Numbered from the stretch's first letter, positions 32,129 through 41,681 are shown. The stretch: DNA of 64,000 nucleotides from Streptomyces sp. NBC_00539 (GCF_036346105.1 NZ_CP107811.1:2610501-2674500), one strand, 5' to 3'. A program made the numbers and translations. Notes: generated from the letters alone by a model not told the origin.

Positions 32129-33067
32129 TCACCCCTGTGGGTGCAAACCAAGCTCCCAGGTGTCGAGGGCGTAGTGCGGCCGCATGCCGTGCGCCTCGTA
32201 GAGCGCCAACGCGCCGGTTTCGTTGCCGGTGTCGACGCCGAGGCCCACGGTGTTCCGGCAGCGTCCGGCGTAGACGGCGAAGGCGTGGCGCAGCAGGAAT
32301 CCGCCGATGCCCCGCTCCCGTACGTCCTCGCGTACGCCGAGGTGGCTGATCCAGCCCATGCCGGTGTGGTCGTCGCGGGTGAGGAGGACGGCTACGTCGC
32401 CCCGCGCGGGCAGGGCCGCGATCCAGACCAGGGTCCAGTCCAGCCCGCGGGCGTCGAGGTGGTCGAGCCAGGGCTCGTACGCCCGCTCCACGTGCCCGAA
32501 GTGCGCGGCGAAGGTCTCCTCCACCAGGGCGTGCGCCCGCCGCCGGTCGGCCTCGTCCGTGCCGCAGTGGCGCAGCGTCAGCCCTGCCGGGGGCCGCGGC
32601 GCCGGGTCCCCCGACCGGTCCAGCGGGCGGGTCATGACCTGGTGGCGGCGCACGGTGCGGTAGCCGCGCCGGGCCAGGACCCCCGGGTGGAGGGCGGGTT
32701 CCGCGTTCAGCTGGATGCGCAACACGGCGCCCCGGTCGGCGCCCGCCATCCGCCGGGCCCGGATCTCCATCAGCTCCAGCAGCCGCACGGCCGCCCAGGT
32801 GTGGCCGGGCAGGACGTAGTGGTCGCCGTCGACCCTGCCGGGCCCGGAGTCGGCCCGGACCAGCGCGTAGGCGACGGGCCGGCCGCCCTGGAGGGCGAGC
32901 CAGGAGTCGGTGGCGAGGTGCACGAGGGGGTGGTGGAGGTCGGCCTCGACGCTGCCGAGGTCCGTCTCCGGTCTGCCGATCTCGATCACGTCGACGGCGT
33001 TGAGCAGCGCACAGATGTCGGCGGCGTCCCCCGGCCCGGCGGGGCGGACGGTCAGCGTGTCGGTCAT
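32129..33067 (-). CDS. Two-domain GNAT acetyltransferase
   Basis: The ATG at 33067 (MTDTLTVRPAGPGDAADICA) gives 312 residues. The N-terminal GNAT half is weakly conserved. The C-terminal half has HLGVREDVRERGIGGFLLRH and NETGALALYEAHGMRPHYAL, a complete acetyl-CoA site. This tandem layout resembles mycothiol synthase (MshD), but the residues are too general to claim that. It lies between the two Opp cassettes on the same strand. Confidence 0.85.
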   Translation of the reverse strand: MTDTLTVRPAGPGDAADICALLNAVDVIEIGRPETDLGSVEADLHHPLVHLATDSWLALQGGRPVAYALVRADSGPGRVDGDHYVLPGHTWAAVRLLELMEIRARRMAGADRGAVLRIQLNAEPALHPGVLARRGYRTVRRHQVMTRPLDRSGDPAPRPPAGLTLRHCGTDEADRRRAHALVEETFAAHFGHVERAYEPWLDHLDARGLDWTLVWIAALPARGDVAVLLTRDDHTGMGWISHLGVREDVRERGIGGFLLRHAFAVYAGRCRNTVGLGVDTGNETGALALYEAHGMRPHYALDTWELGLHPQG

Positions 33068-33136
33068 CCGGACACTCTCGGCCGGGCCCCGGCGCGGCCG
33101 CAACCGCCTCCGCCCGAGTACCGGAGCCGAAAACGC

Positions 33137-33178
33137 GGGCGCGCCCGGCACCGGAGGAATCCGGTGCCGGGCGCGCCC
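33137..33178. terminator. Terminator of Opp cassette 2
   Basis: An 18-bp perfect stem (33137-33154 with 33161-33178) and loop AGGAAT lie 24 nt past the F-subunit stop on the minus strand. It is one of the strongest hairpins in the window. Confidence 0.85.
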
Positions 33179-33201
33179 CGTGGAACGTACGCCTCGTGGG
33201 A

Positions 33202-34347
33202 TCAGACGGCCAGGATGGCCTTCTCCTCCGCGAAGTGGCAGGCCGACTCGTGCGCGGCCGGGGTGTTCACGGTCTTGAAACGCTCCGGGACCGCCAGCAG
33301 CGGCTCCTCGGTCGCGCACTTGTCCTCGGCCTTCCAGCAGCGGGTGCGGAAGCGGCAGCCCGACGGCGGGTTGGCCGGCGACGGGACGTCACCGGTGAGG
33401 ATGATCCGCTCGCGGCCCTCGCGGGCCTCCGGGTCGGGGACCGGGACGGCCGACAGCAGCGCCTGCGTGTACGGGTGCGTCGGGTGGTCGTAGATCTGGG
33501 CGTCGGTGCCGATCTCGGCCATCTTGCCCAGGTACATGACGCCGACGCGGTCCGAGATGTGCCGGACGATCGACAGGTCGTGCGCGATGAAGATGTAGGA
33601 GAGGTTGAACTCGTCCTGCAGCTTCGCCATCAGGTTGATGACCTGCGCCTGCACCGACACGTCGAGCGCGGAGACCGGCTCGTCGCAGATGATGATCTCC
33701 GGGTTGAGCGCGAGGCCGCGGGCGATGCCGATGCGCTGGCGCTGGCCGCCGGAGAACTGGTGCGGGTACCGGTTGATGTACTCCGGGTTCAGGCCCACGA
33801 CGTCCAGGAGCTCCTGGACCTTGCGGCGCCGGTCGCCCTTGGGAGCCACCTCGGGGTGGATCTCGTACGGCTCGCCGATGATGTCGCCGACCGTCATGCG
33901 CGGGTTCAGCGAGGTGTACGGGTCCTGGAACACCATCTGGATGTTGCGGCGCACGGCCTTGAGGGCCTTGCCGGACAGCTTGGTGATGTCCTGGCCCTTG
34001 TAGAAGACCTCGCCGGACGTCGCCGTCTCCAGCAGCATCAGCAGCTTGGCGACGGTCGACTTGCCGCAGCCCGACTCGCCGACGATGCCGAGGGTCTCGC
34101 CCTGGTGCAGGTCGAAGGAGACCCCGTCGACCGCGCGGACGGCGCCGATCTGCTTCTTGAACAGGATGCCCTGGGTCAGCGGGAAGTGCTTGACCAGGTT
34201 GCGCACCTGCAGGATGGGCTCGCCGCGGTCGACGGGCGCCTCGATGGCGGCCAGGGCCGCCGTCTCGGTCGCCGCGTCGACGACCTCGACCTCGCTGATA
34301 CCGGGGGTCGCGTCCACGGCGTCATCCTTCTTGTCCAACTCAGCCAT
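33202..34347 (-). CDS. Oligopeptide ABC importer ATPase F, cassette 2 (bldK position)
   Basis: The protein has 381 residues. An acidic N-terminal extension of about 40 residues (SEVEVVDAATETAALAAIEA) is absent from cassette 1. The ABC core has [37 protein letters not shown] and [12 protein letters not shown]. The oligo_HPY tail has [14 protein letters not shown]. It overlaps the D gene by 8 nt, exactly as in cassette 1. It is the last gene of the operon, before the strong terminator. Confidence 0.93.
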   Translation of the reverse strand: MAELDKKDDAVDATPGISEVEVVDAATETAALAAIEAPVDRGEPILQVRNLVKHFPLTQGILFKKQIGAVRAVDGVSFDLHQGETLGIVGESGCGKSTVAKLLMLLETATSGEVFYKGQDITKLSGKALKAVRRNIQMVFQDPYTSLNPRMTVGDIIGEPYEIHPEVAPKGDRRRKVQELLDVVGLNPEYINRYPHQFSGGQRQRIGIARGLALNPEIIICDEPVSALDVSVQAQVINLMAKLQDEFNLSYIFIAHDLSIVRHISDRVGVMYLGKMAEIGTDAQIYDHPTHPYTQALLSAVPVPDPEAREGRERIILTGDVPSPANPPSGCRFRTRCWKAEDKCATEEPLLAVPERFKTVNTPAAHESACHFAEEKAILAV

Positions 34348-35395
34348 GGAGCTGCTCCTCCCGGAAGTGGCAGGCGCTGATGCGGCCGGCCAGCTCGGTG
34401 CCGTCCTGCTCGGCCACCGGCAGCAGGGCCGGGACCTCGGTGCGGCAGATGTCCTGCGCCTTCGGGCAGCGCGGGTTGAAGGCGCAGCCCGAGGGGGTCT
34501 TGAGCAGGTTGGGCGGCAGGCCCTTGATCGCGTAGAGCTCCTGGCCCTTCTGGTCCAGGCGCGGGATCGAGTCCAGCAGCCCTCGGGTGTACGGGTGCGC
34601 GGGGCGCTTGTACAGCTCGTGGACCGGTGCCTGCTCGACGATGCGGCCCGCGTACATGACGGCGATCTTGTCGGCCACGTCGGCGACGACGCCGAGGTCG
34701 TGGGTGATCAGGATCAGACCCATGTTGTACTCGCGCTGCAGGTCCGCCAGCAGGTCCATGACCTGGGCCTGGACCGTCACGTCGAGCGCCGTGGTGGGCT
34801 CGTCCGCGATGATCAGGTCCGGCTCCAGGGCGAGCGCCATGGCGATCATGATGCGCTGGCGCATACCGCCGGAGAACTGGTGCGGGTAGTCGTTGACCCG
34901 GCTGCGGGCCGCCGGGATCTTCACCCGGTCCATCAGCTCGATGGACTTGGCCTTGGCGTCCTTCTTCGACATGCCCTGGTGGACGCGGAACATCTCGCCC
35001 AGCTGGTTTCCGACGGAGAAGACCGGGTTCAGCGCCGACAGCGCGTCCTGGAAGATCATCGCCATCTTGGGGCCGCGCAGCTTGCGCCGCTCGCTCTCCG
35101 GGAGCTGGAGGATGTCCTGCCCCTGGAAGAGGATCTCTCCCTTGGAGACCCGCCCGGGGGGCGAGTCGAGGATGCCCATGATGGCCTGCGCGGTCACGGA
35201 CTTGCCGGAGCCGGACTCGCCGAGCACGGCCAGCGTCTCGCCCGAGGACACGCTGTAGTTGACGCCGTTGACGGCCTTGACGATGCCTTCGCGGGTCTTG
35301 AACTCGACGTGCAGGTCGCGCACTTCGAGTACGGGGCCCTCGGCGCCCCCACCCCTCTGGCGGGGCACTTCTGCGGTGATGCTTGAAGTAGTCAT
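34340..35395 (-). CDS. Oligopeptide ABC importer ATPase D, cassette 2 (bldK position)
   Basis: The protein has 351 residues. A short variable N-terminus (MTTSSITAEVPRQRGGG) is followed by the ABC core: [48 protein letters not shown]. The oligo_HPY tail has [14 protein letters not shown]. It pairs with the F subunit. The core is highly similar to cassette 1 D. Confidence 0.93.
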   Translation of the reverse strand: MTTSSITAEVPRQRGGGAEGPVLEVRDLHVEFKTREGIVKAVNGVNYSVSSGETLAVLGESGSGKSVTAQAIMGILDSPPGRVSKGEILFQGQDILQLPESERRKLRGPKMAMIFQDALSALNPVFSVGNQLGEMFRVHQGMSKKDAKAKSIELMDRVKIPAARSRVNDYPHQFSGGMRQRIMIAMALALEPDLIIADEPTTALDVTVQAQVMDLLADLQREYNMGLILITHDLGVVADVADKIAVMYAGRIVEQAPVHELYKRPAHPYTRGLLDSIPRLDQKGQELYAIKGLPPNLLKTPSGCAFNPRCPKAQDICRTEVPALLPVAEQDGTELAGRISACHFREEQLHG

Positions 35396-35412
35396 GTGAT
35401 GGTGCCGCCCTT

Positions 35413-36333
35413 CTAGCGCAGCTTCGGGTCAAGGGCGTCGCGGAGCCCGTCACCAACGAAAACGAAGCCGAGAACCGTCAGCACGATCGCGATGCTGGGG
35501 TACGTCCAGAGGTAGTCCTTGACGCCCATGAAGTCCTTGGCGGCGGCGAGCATGTTGCCCCACTCCGGGACCTCCGGGCTCACGCCCACGCCCAGGAAGG
35601 ACAGCGAGGCCTCGGCCACGATGGCGCCACCGACGTTGAAGGCGGCGTAGGCCATCACGGCGGCGATGGAGTTGGGAAGGATGTGACGCAGGATGATCCG
35701 GCGGGTGTTGGCACCCAGCGCGCGCGCCGCCAGCACGTAGTCGGCCTCGCGGACCGACAGGATCGAGCTGCGCAGCAGGCGGGAGACCGTCGGCCAGGAG
35801 AACACGGCCAACGAGATGATCACCGGTGTCACTCCGCGGCCCATCACGATGATGATCACGATGGCGCCGATGAGCAGCGGGAAGGCGAAGAAGACGTCGG
35901 CGATGCGCATCAGCACCGAGTCGGTGCCGCGACCGAAGTAACCGGCCAGCGCGCCGACGACGATGCCGATGACGCAGGCCAGGAAGATCGAGGCGAGACC
36001 GACGACGACGGCGATGCGGCTGCCGTAGAGGATGCGCGAGAGCTGGTCGCGGCCGAGCGCGTCAGTGCCGAGGAGGTGGTCGCCGCCCGGACCCTGCAGC
36101 GTGTTGGTGAGGTCCTGGGCGTACGGGTCGTGCGGGGACAGCAGGGGCGCGAATATCGCGACCAGGAAGAGCAGCGCGACCAGCACGAGGCCGACGACTG
36201 CGAGCTTGTTGGCCAGGAAGCGGTGGCGGATCTCGCCCCACTGCGTGACGCGGGCGATCGCCGGCTCGGCGGGGGCTGCCGGCGCCGTTTGAGCGGGCCC
36301 CGCCCCAGCTGTGCTCTTGGTGAGCTCGGACAT
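35413..36333 (-). CDS. Oligopeptide ABC importer permease C, cassette 2 (bldK position)
   Basis: The protein has 306 residues. A Pro/Ala-rich N-terminus leads to the OppC_N helix (LAVVGLVLVALLFLVAIFAP). The HLLGTDALGRDQLSRILYGS motif, six helices, the EAA loop (LAARALGANTRRIILRHILP) and the end GDGLRDALDPKLR follow. It is the permease partner of the B subunit. Confidence 0.93.
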   Translation of the reverse strand: MSELTKSTAGAGPAQTAPAAPAEPAIARVTQWGEIRHRFLANKLAVVGLVLVALLFLVAIFAPLLSPHDPYAQDLTNTLQGPGGDHLLGTDALGRDQLSRILYGSRIAVVVGLASIFLACVIGIVVGALAGYFGRGTDSVLMRIADVFFAFPLLIGAIVIIIVMGRGVTPVIISLAVFSWPTVSRLLRSSILSVREADYVLAARALGANTRRIILRHILPNSIAAVMAYAAFNVGGAIVAEASLSFLGVGVSPEVPEWGNMLAAAKDFMGVKDYLWTYPSIAIVLTVLGFVFVGDGLRDALDPKLR

Positions 36334-36364
36334 GGGTGTGACTCCTAGAACAGGCTGCCTGGAA

Positions 36365-37288
36365 TCAGGCGAGACGGATGCGCGGGTCGAGGACCGCGTA
36401 CAAGAGGTCGACGATCAGGTTGAGCAGAACGAACACGGCGACGCCGAAGCTCACCACGCCGATGATGATCGGGTTGTTCTGCTGCTGGACCGCTTGCACG
36501 AGCGCGAGTCCGATGCCGTCCCAGTTGAAGATCGCCTCGGTGATGAGCGCACCGCCGAGCAGCGTTCCGAACGAGATGCCGAGGTAGGTGACGACCGGGA
36601 TGATCGAGTTGCGCATCACATGCTTGAAGAGCACCGTCCGCCGGGGCAGACCCTTGGCGATGGCCGTCTTGACGTAGTCGGCGCGCAGCACCTCCAGCAT
36701 GGTGCCGCGCATGAGGCGGGCGACCAGTGCGGCGTCGAGGATCGCCAGGGTGAAGGCCGGAAGGATCAGGGAGTTGAACGATCCGTCGGAGATCAGGGGG
36801 AACCAGGGCAGCTCCACCACGAACGCCTTCTGCAGCACCATGCCGATGACGAAGGACGGGAATCCCACGGCCATCGTCGTGAGCAGCGTGATCAACACGT
36901 CCCAGAACGAGTATCTGAACAGCGCCGCGACCAGGCCCGCCAGGAGGCCGATCACGATGTCGATGACGATGGCGGTGATGGCCAGCTCGGCGGTGTTGAC
37001 GAGCTTGGGCTGCAGGATCTCGGTCACCGGTCGGCGCTGGGTGAAGTCCTCGCCGAGGTCACCCTGGGCCAGGTTCTTCACGAAGTTCCCGTACTGGACG
37101 GGGAGCGGATCGTTGAGTCCGTAGCGCTCCCTGAGCTGTTCGACGACAGCCGGGTCGCGGGCCTTGTCACCGCCGAGCGAACCCACGGGGTCGCCGGGGA
37201 GGACGAACAGACAGCAGAAGAGCACGACCGTCGCACCGAAGAGGACGACCACCATCTGCCCGAGCCGGCGGATCACATATCTGCCCAC
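36365..37288 (-). CDS. Oligopeptide ABC importer permease B, cassette 2 (bldK position)
   Basis: The protein has 307 residues and begins MGRYVIRRLGQMVVVLFGAT. It has six helices, the EAA loop VKTAIAKGLPRRTVLFKHVM, and the ending LIVDLLYAVLDPRIRLA. A 171-nt gap with a strong hairpin separates it from the binding-protein gene, so its expression is probably lower than that of the binding protein. Confidence 0.93.
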   Translation of the reverse strand: MGRYVIRRLGQMVVVLFGATVVLFCCLFVLPGDPVGSLGGDKARDPAVVEQLRERYGLNDPLPVQYGNFVKNLAQGDLGEDFTQRRPVTEILQPKLVNTAELAITAIVIDIVIGLLAGLVAALFRYSFWDVLITLLTTMAVGFPSFVIGMVLQKAFVVELPWFPLISDGSFNSLILPAFTLAILDAALVARLMRGTMLEVLRADYVKTAIAKGLPRRTVLFKHVMRNSIIPVVTYLGISFGTLLGGALITEAIFNWDGIGLALVQAVQQQNNPIIIGVVSFGVAVFVLLNLIVDLLYAVLDPRIRLA

Positions 37289-37388
37289 GATGCCTCCTTC
37301 ACATACTGAGCGTGGGAATGGGCGGCGTCATCCGATCGGGAGAGGGGCCGCCGCCGGGCGCCGGTTAAGGGGTGCGCCCGTGACTGAA

Positions 37389-37433
37389 CGAAGGCCGTGG
37401 AGAGAGGAAGTAGCTCCGCCCCCACGGCCTTCG
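37389..37433 (-). terminator. Intercistronic hairpin between binding protein and permease genes, cassette 2
   Basis: A 12-bp perfect stem (37389-37400 with 37422-37433) and a 21-nt loop, 27 nt past the binding-protein stop. In binding-protein importers such a hairpin commonly gives partial termination or protects the upstream mRNA, which yields excess binding protein. Confidence 0.7.
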
Positions 37434-37459
37434 CTTACCTGCTGTGTGTGGAGGGGCCG

Positions 37460-39100
37460 CTACTTGAGCGAGATCTCCGCGAGGGTCGGGTCCTCGTAGA
37501 AGTCCATCTTGATGTTCTTGAACTTCTTGCTGTTGACCAGGCGGTACTGGGTGCGCTGCCACAGCGGGATGACGCCCTGGTCGGTGTCGACCGCGAGCTT
37601 CTCGGCCTGCTTGTACAGCGCGGCGCGCGCGGCGTCGTCCTTGGTGGCCTTGGCCGTGACGAGCAGCTTGTCGAACTCCGGGTTGGAGTAACGGCCGCGG
37701 TTGTCGCCCTGCGCCTTGCCCGTCGCCGGGTCCTCACCGATGCCGGTGGTGCTCAGCAGCGGGGTCATGAAGTTGTCCGCGGTCGGGTAGTCGGCGGTCC
37801 ACGCCTGACGCCACAGACCGGAGGTCGCCTTGTCCTGCTGGGTGGCCAGCGCCTCCTTGAACGGCTTGCCGTCCAGCTTGACGTCGAGACCGAGGACGTC
37901 CTTGAGCTGCTGCGCGACGGCCTGGACCCACTCTTCGTGGCCGGCGCCGGTGTTGTAGCCGAAGTTGACGACGGTGCCCGGCTTGAGGCCGCCCTTCTCG
38001 GCGAACTCCTTGGCCTTCGCCACGTCCTGCTTGACGCAGGAGGAGCAGACACCGGCCTGGTAGACGTCGGCGAACGACGGCGGCAGGAAGGCCGAGGCCG
38101 GCTTCTGCAGACCCTGGAAGACGCCCTTGGCGATCGCCTCGCGGTCGATCGCGTACGAGATCGCCTTGCGCGCGTCCGGATTGTTGAAGGGCGCGTTCTG
38201 GTTGAAGATGTTCAGGTAGTTGATGCCGGAGAAGTCACCGGAGATCCACTCGCCCTGCGGGTCGTACTTGGCCTTGGCCGAGGTCAGCTGCGGCGTGGGC
38301 ATACGGGCGTAGTCGAACTGACCCGACTGGAAGCCCTGGTACTCCAGCGTGGAGCCGTTGGCCGGGTTCAGGATCTTCGCCTCGACCTTGGCGAGGTGCG
38401 CCTTCTCCAGGCCGTAGTCGTCGTTGCGGACCAGCGTGATCGACGTGTTGTGCTGCCACGGGCTCGTCATCTTGAACGCGCCGTTGCCGATGGGCTGGTC
38501 GTTGAACGCCTTGTTGTCACCGGCGCCGGCCACCTTCGGCACGGGGCTGAAGACGGAGTGCGCGGTCTTCTTGACGAACTCGAAGTCCGGGATGGACAGC
38601 TCCACCTTGAGGGTGGTCGCGTCCACGGCCGTCAGGCCGGCGAACTTGTCGCTCTTGCCGCTGTGGAGGTCCTCGTAGCCGGCGATGTCGGCCATGTGGT
38701 ACGAGACGTCGGAGGCGGACGCCTTGGCGGAAACGCGGGTCCAGCCACGGACGAAGGACTCGGCGTCGACCGGCTCACCGTTGGTGAACTTGGTGCCGGC
38801 CTTGATCTTGAACGTCCAGGTCTTGCCGTCGTCGCTCGGCGTGCCGGACTCGGCCAGCTTCGGGATCAGCTTGCCGTCGTTGGACGTGTCGTACAGCCCG
38901 GTGAAGAGCGCACGGGCGATGACGATGCCCTCCGACTCCTGTGCGTTCACGGGGTCGATGGCGGTCGGCTCGGTGATACCGAAGCGGAACGTACCGCCTG
39001 ATTCACCATCAGCCTTGGTGTCGCCACCGCCACACGCCGTGGCAGACATCGCCACGATGACGGCACCCACGACCCACTTGGCGCTCGTTGCTCCGCGCAT
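37460..39100 (-). CDS. Oligopeptide-binding lipoprotein, cassette 2 (BldKB-like position)
   Basis: The protein has 546 residues and an ATG start. The lipoprotein signal MRGATSAKWVVGAVIVAMSA is followed by lipobox Cys (MSATAC|GGG). SBP_bac_5 segments include FRFGITEPTAIDPVNAQESE, DGKTWTFKIKAGTKFTNGEP and RKAISYAIDREAIAKGVFQG. A Cys pair (VCSSCV) may form a disulphide. By position beside typA this cassette is a candidate for the S. coelicolor bldK oligopeptide importer, which is needed for aerial growth. I recall bldK as permease-first, whereas here the binding protein is first. Confidence 0.9.
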   Translation of the reverse strand: MRGATSAKWVVGAVIVAMSATACGGGDTKADGESGGTFRFGITEPTAIDPVNAQESEGIVIARALFTGLYDTSNDGKLIPKLAESGTPSDDGKTWTFKIKAGTKFTNGEPVDAESFVRGWTRVSAKASASDVSYHMADIAGYEDLHSGKSDKFAGLTAVDATTLKVELSIPDFEFVKKTAHSVFSPVPKVAGAGDNKAFNDQPIGNGAFKMTSPWQHNTSITLVRNDDYGLEKAHLAKVEAKILNPANGSTLEYQGFQSGQFDYARMPTPQLTSAKAKYDPQGEWISGDFSGINYLNIFNQNAPFNNPDARKAISYAIDREAIAKGVFQGLQKPASAFLPPSFADVYQAGVCSSCVKQDVAKAKEFAEKGGLKPGTVVNFGYNTGAGHEEWVQAVAQQLKDVLGLDVKLDGKPFKEALATQQDKATSGLWRQAWTADYPTADNFMTPLLSTTGIGEDPATGKAQGDNRGRYSNPEFDKLLVTAKATKDDAARAALYKQAEKLAVDTDQGVIPLWQRTQYRLVNSKKFKNIKMDFYEDPTLAEISLK

Positions 39101-39536
39101 GGGTAATTGCCTCCTCAGGAGTCACTGTCGATAGTGATGGGCCGTCCCCGCTGACACCCCTGACAGCGAAATCCGGTCCCGTCGTGTGTGCTCGTGAGTC
39201 GACGCTCCCCACAGCGTGTGACCCATTGACCCGAGCTCAATGGAGCAATCCTCGGCGACACCCAGACCGTAAACCACACTTACGGGGTCTCGTTTTCACA
39301 ACATCACCGCATGGCGAAAACCCGAAATCCGGACAAACGGATAGGAGACAGACACGTGCGAAACGGACGGTTAGCTCACCATCCGGTGCGTCACGGTCGG
39401 TATGCGGACGCCGGGAGCGCCAAATCCGCTTGACAAAAGCGAACAGCCCCTCCCCTCACGGACATCGTGAGGGAAGGGGCCGGTCGACCGATCGGCTTTC
39501 AGCCGCCGCAGCAGCGGGGCTCGTTCAATCGGGTTG
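39101..39536. other. 436-nt intergenic region between typA and Opp cassette 2
   Basis: No coding frame is supported. The typA terminator sits at the typA side (listed separately). The rest is relatively A/T-rich for this genome and should contain the promoter and regulatory sites of the cassette 2 operon. I could not identify a convincing -35/-10 pair or a known operator. Confidence 0.6.
39446..39480 (-). terminator. typA rho-independent terminator
   Basis: A 15-bp stem with one mismatch (39446-39460 with 39466-39480) and loop GACAT. On the minus strand it is followed by CTGTTCGCTTTT, giving a partial U-tract. Confidence 0.8.
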
Positions 39537-41441
39537 TCACTTACCGGACTTGGCGCGCGACGCGGTGCGCGAGCGCTCCTTCTGGTCCAGGACGACCTTG
39601 CGGATGCGGACCGCCTCCGGGGTCACCTCGACGCACTCGTCGTCGCGGCAGAACTCCAGGGACTGCTCCAGGGAGAGCCTGCGGGGCGGCACCACGTTCT
39701 CGGTGTTGTCCGCGGAAGCCGCACGCATGTTGGTGAGCTTCTTCTCCTTGGTGATGTTCACGTCCATGTCGTCGGAGCGCGAGTTCTCACCGACGATCAT
39801 GCCCTCGTACACCTCGGTACCGGGCTCGGTGAACAGCACACCGCGCTCCTGGAGGTTGATCATGGCGAAGGGCGTGACCGCGCCGGCGCGGTCGGCGACC
39901 AGCGAACCGTTGTTACGGGTCACCAGCGGGCCGAACCACGGCTCGTGGCCCTCGTGGATCGAGTGGGCGATACCGGTGCCGCGGGTGTTCGTCAGGAACT
40001 CCGTGCGGAAGCCGATGAGGCCGCGGGACGGGACGACGAACTCCATGCGGACCCAGCCGGAGCCGTGGTTCGACATGTTGTCCATGCGGCCCTTGCGGAC
40101 GCCCATGAGCTGCGTGACGGCGCCCATGTGCTCCTCGGGCACGTCGATCGTCATGCGCTCGACCGGCTCGTGCACCTTGCCGTCGATCTCCTGGGTGACG
40201 ACCTGCGGCTTGCCGATGGTCAGCTCGAAGCCCTCGCGGCGCATCTGCTCGACCAGGATGGCCAGCGCGAGCTCACCACGGCCCTGGACCTCCCAGGCGT
40301 CCGGACGCTCGGTGTCGAGCACGCGGAGCGAGACGTTGCCGATGAGCTCGCGGTCCAGGCGGTCCTTGACCTGGCGGGCGGTGACCTTGCGGTCCTTGAC
40401 CGCGGACTTGGCGTCCGCGCCCTTGCCCGTGCCGCCGCGACCGACGAGCGGCGAGGTGTTGGTGCCGATGGTCATGGAGATGGCCGGCTCGTCCACCGAG
40501 ATCAGCGGCAGCGCGATCGGGTTCTCCGGGTCGGCCAGCGTCTCGCCGATCATGATCTCCGGGAAACCGGCCACCGCGCAGATGTCACCGGGGCCGGCGA
40601 CCTCCGCCGGCTTGCGGGTCAGGGCTTCGGTCATCATCAGCTCGGTGATGCGGACGTTGGAGATCGTGCCGTCACGCTTGATCCACGCGACGGTCTGGCC
40701 CTTGCGCAGCTCGCCCTGCTCGACGCGCACCAGGGCGATGCGGCCGAGGAAGTTGTCGGCGTCCAGGTTGGTGACGTGGGCCTGGAGGGGGGCCTCCTCG
40801 TCGTACACCGGGGCGGGGACGTGCTCCAGGATGGTGGAGAAGAACGGCTCCAGGCTGTCGCTGTCCGCGGGGACGGTGCCGTCCTCCGGCTTGGTCAGCG
40901 AGGCGATGCCGTCACGGCCGCAGGCGTAGACGATCGGGAACTCGATCTGCTCCTCGGTCGCGTCCAGGTCCAGGAACAGGTCGTACGTCTCGTTGACGAC
41001 GTCGTCGATCCGGGAGTCCGGGCGGTCGGTCTTGTTGATGCAGAGGATGACCGGCATCTTCGCCTGCAGGGCCTTGCGCAGGACGAAACGGGTCTGGGGC
41101 AGCGGACCCTCGGAGGCGTCCACCAGCAGGACGACCGCGTCCACCATCGACAGACCGCGCTCGACCTCACCACCGAAGTCGGCGTGGCCGGGGGTGTCGA
41201 TGATGTTGATCGTGATGGGCGCCCCGCCGTCCTTGGGGTGGTACTTCACCGCCGTGTTCTTGGCGAGGATCGTGATGCCCTTCTCACGCTCCAGGTCGTT
41301 CGAGTCCATCATGCGGTCGTCGAGGTGCTGGTGGGCGGCGAAGGCACCGGCCTGCTTGAGCATGGCATCGACGATGGTCGTCTTGCCATGGTCGACGTGG
41401 GCGACGATGGCGACGTTACGGATGTCGTGGCGCGTGGGCAC
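39537..41441 (-). CDS. typA: Ribosome-associated GTPase TypA/BipA
   Basis: The GTG at 41441 (VPTRHDIRNVAIVAHVDHGK) has GGGAGAAG 8 nt upstream; 634 residues. G motifs: G1 AHVDHGKT (14-21), the G2 switch region DREKGITI-like (EREKGITILAKNTAV), G3 DTPGHADFGG, G4 NKTDR. EF-G domains II, III and V and the TypA-specific C-terminal domain follow. It acts on the ribosome in 50S assembly and stress adaptation. Its neighbour on one side is an LpqW-like lipoprotein, as in mycobacteria. Confidence 0.96.
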   Translation of the reverse strand: MPTRHDIRNVAIVAHVDHGKTTIVDAMLKQAGAFAAHQHLDDRMMDSNDLEREKGITILAKNTAVKYHPKDGGAPITINIIDTPGHADFGGEVERGLSMVDAVVLLVDASEGPLPQTRFVLRKALQAKMPVILCINKTDRPDSRIDDVVNETYDLFLDLDATEEQIEFPIVYACGRDGIASLTKPEDGTVPADSDSLEPFFSTILEHVPAPVYDEEAPLQAHVTNLDADNFLGRIALVRVEQGELRKGQTVAWIKRDGTISNVRITELMMTEALTRKPAEVAGPGDICAVAGFPEIMIGETLADPENPIALPLISVDEPAISMTIGTNTSPLVGRGGTGKGADAKSAVKDRKVTARQVKDRLDRELIGNVSLRVLDTERPDAWEVQGRGELALAILVEQMRREGFELTIGKPQVVTQEIDGKVHEPVERMTIDVPEEHMGAVTQLMGVRKGRMDNMSNHGSGWVRMEFVVPSRGLIGFRTEFLTNTRGTGIAHSIHEGHEPWFGPLVTRNNGSLVADRAGAVTPFAMINLQERGVLFTEPGTEVYEGMIVGENSRSDDMDVNITKEKKLTNMRAASADNTENVVPPRRLSLEQSLEFCRDDECVEVTPEAVRIRKVVLDQKERSRTASRAKSGK

Positions 41442-41681
41442 TTCGGCGCTTCTCCCGGGATCGTGGATGGCGGCGCGTACGGTCCGGCACGCGAGCCTTT
41501 GAGCCGGGCGGAAACCTGCCACGGCCTTACCCCATCGTACGTCGAATGGCGGGAACCGCCTGCCGTGGGGTCTGTCAAGAGGCCGGACGACTGAGCGGGG
41601 CCGGGTGTGGAGTGGGGTGCCGCGGCCTCGGCAGTCGCCCGCATCCACCTGGGATTCATGCGGGTCAACGGGTACTCACGA

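Noticed and set aside
29594-33493. A 1299-codon open frame on the + strand opposite the first Opp cassette
   Set aside because: It mirrors confident minus-strand ABC genes and a GNAT gene. The composition is low-complexity Val/Asp/Gly/Glu without any domain, the usual antisense shadow in very high-GC DNA.
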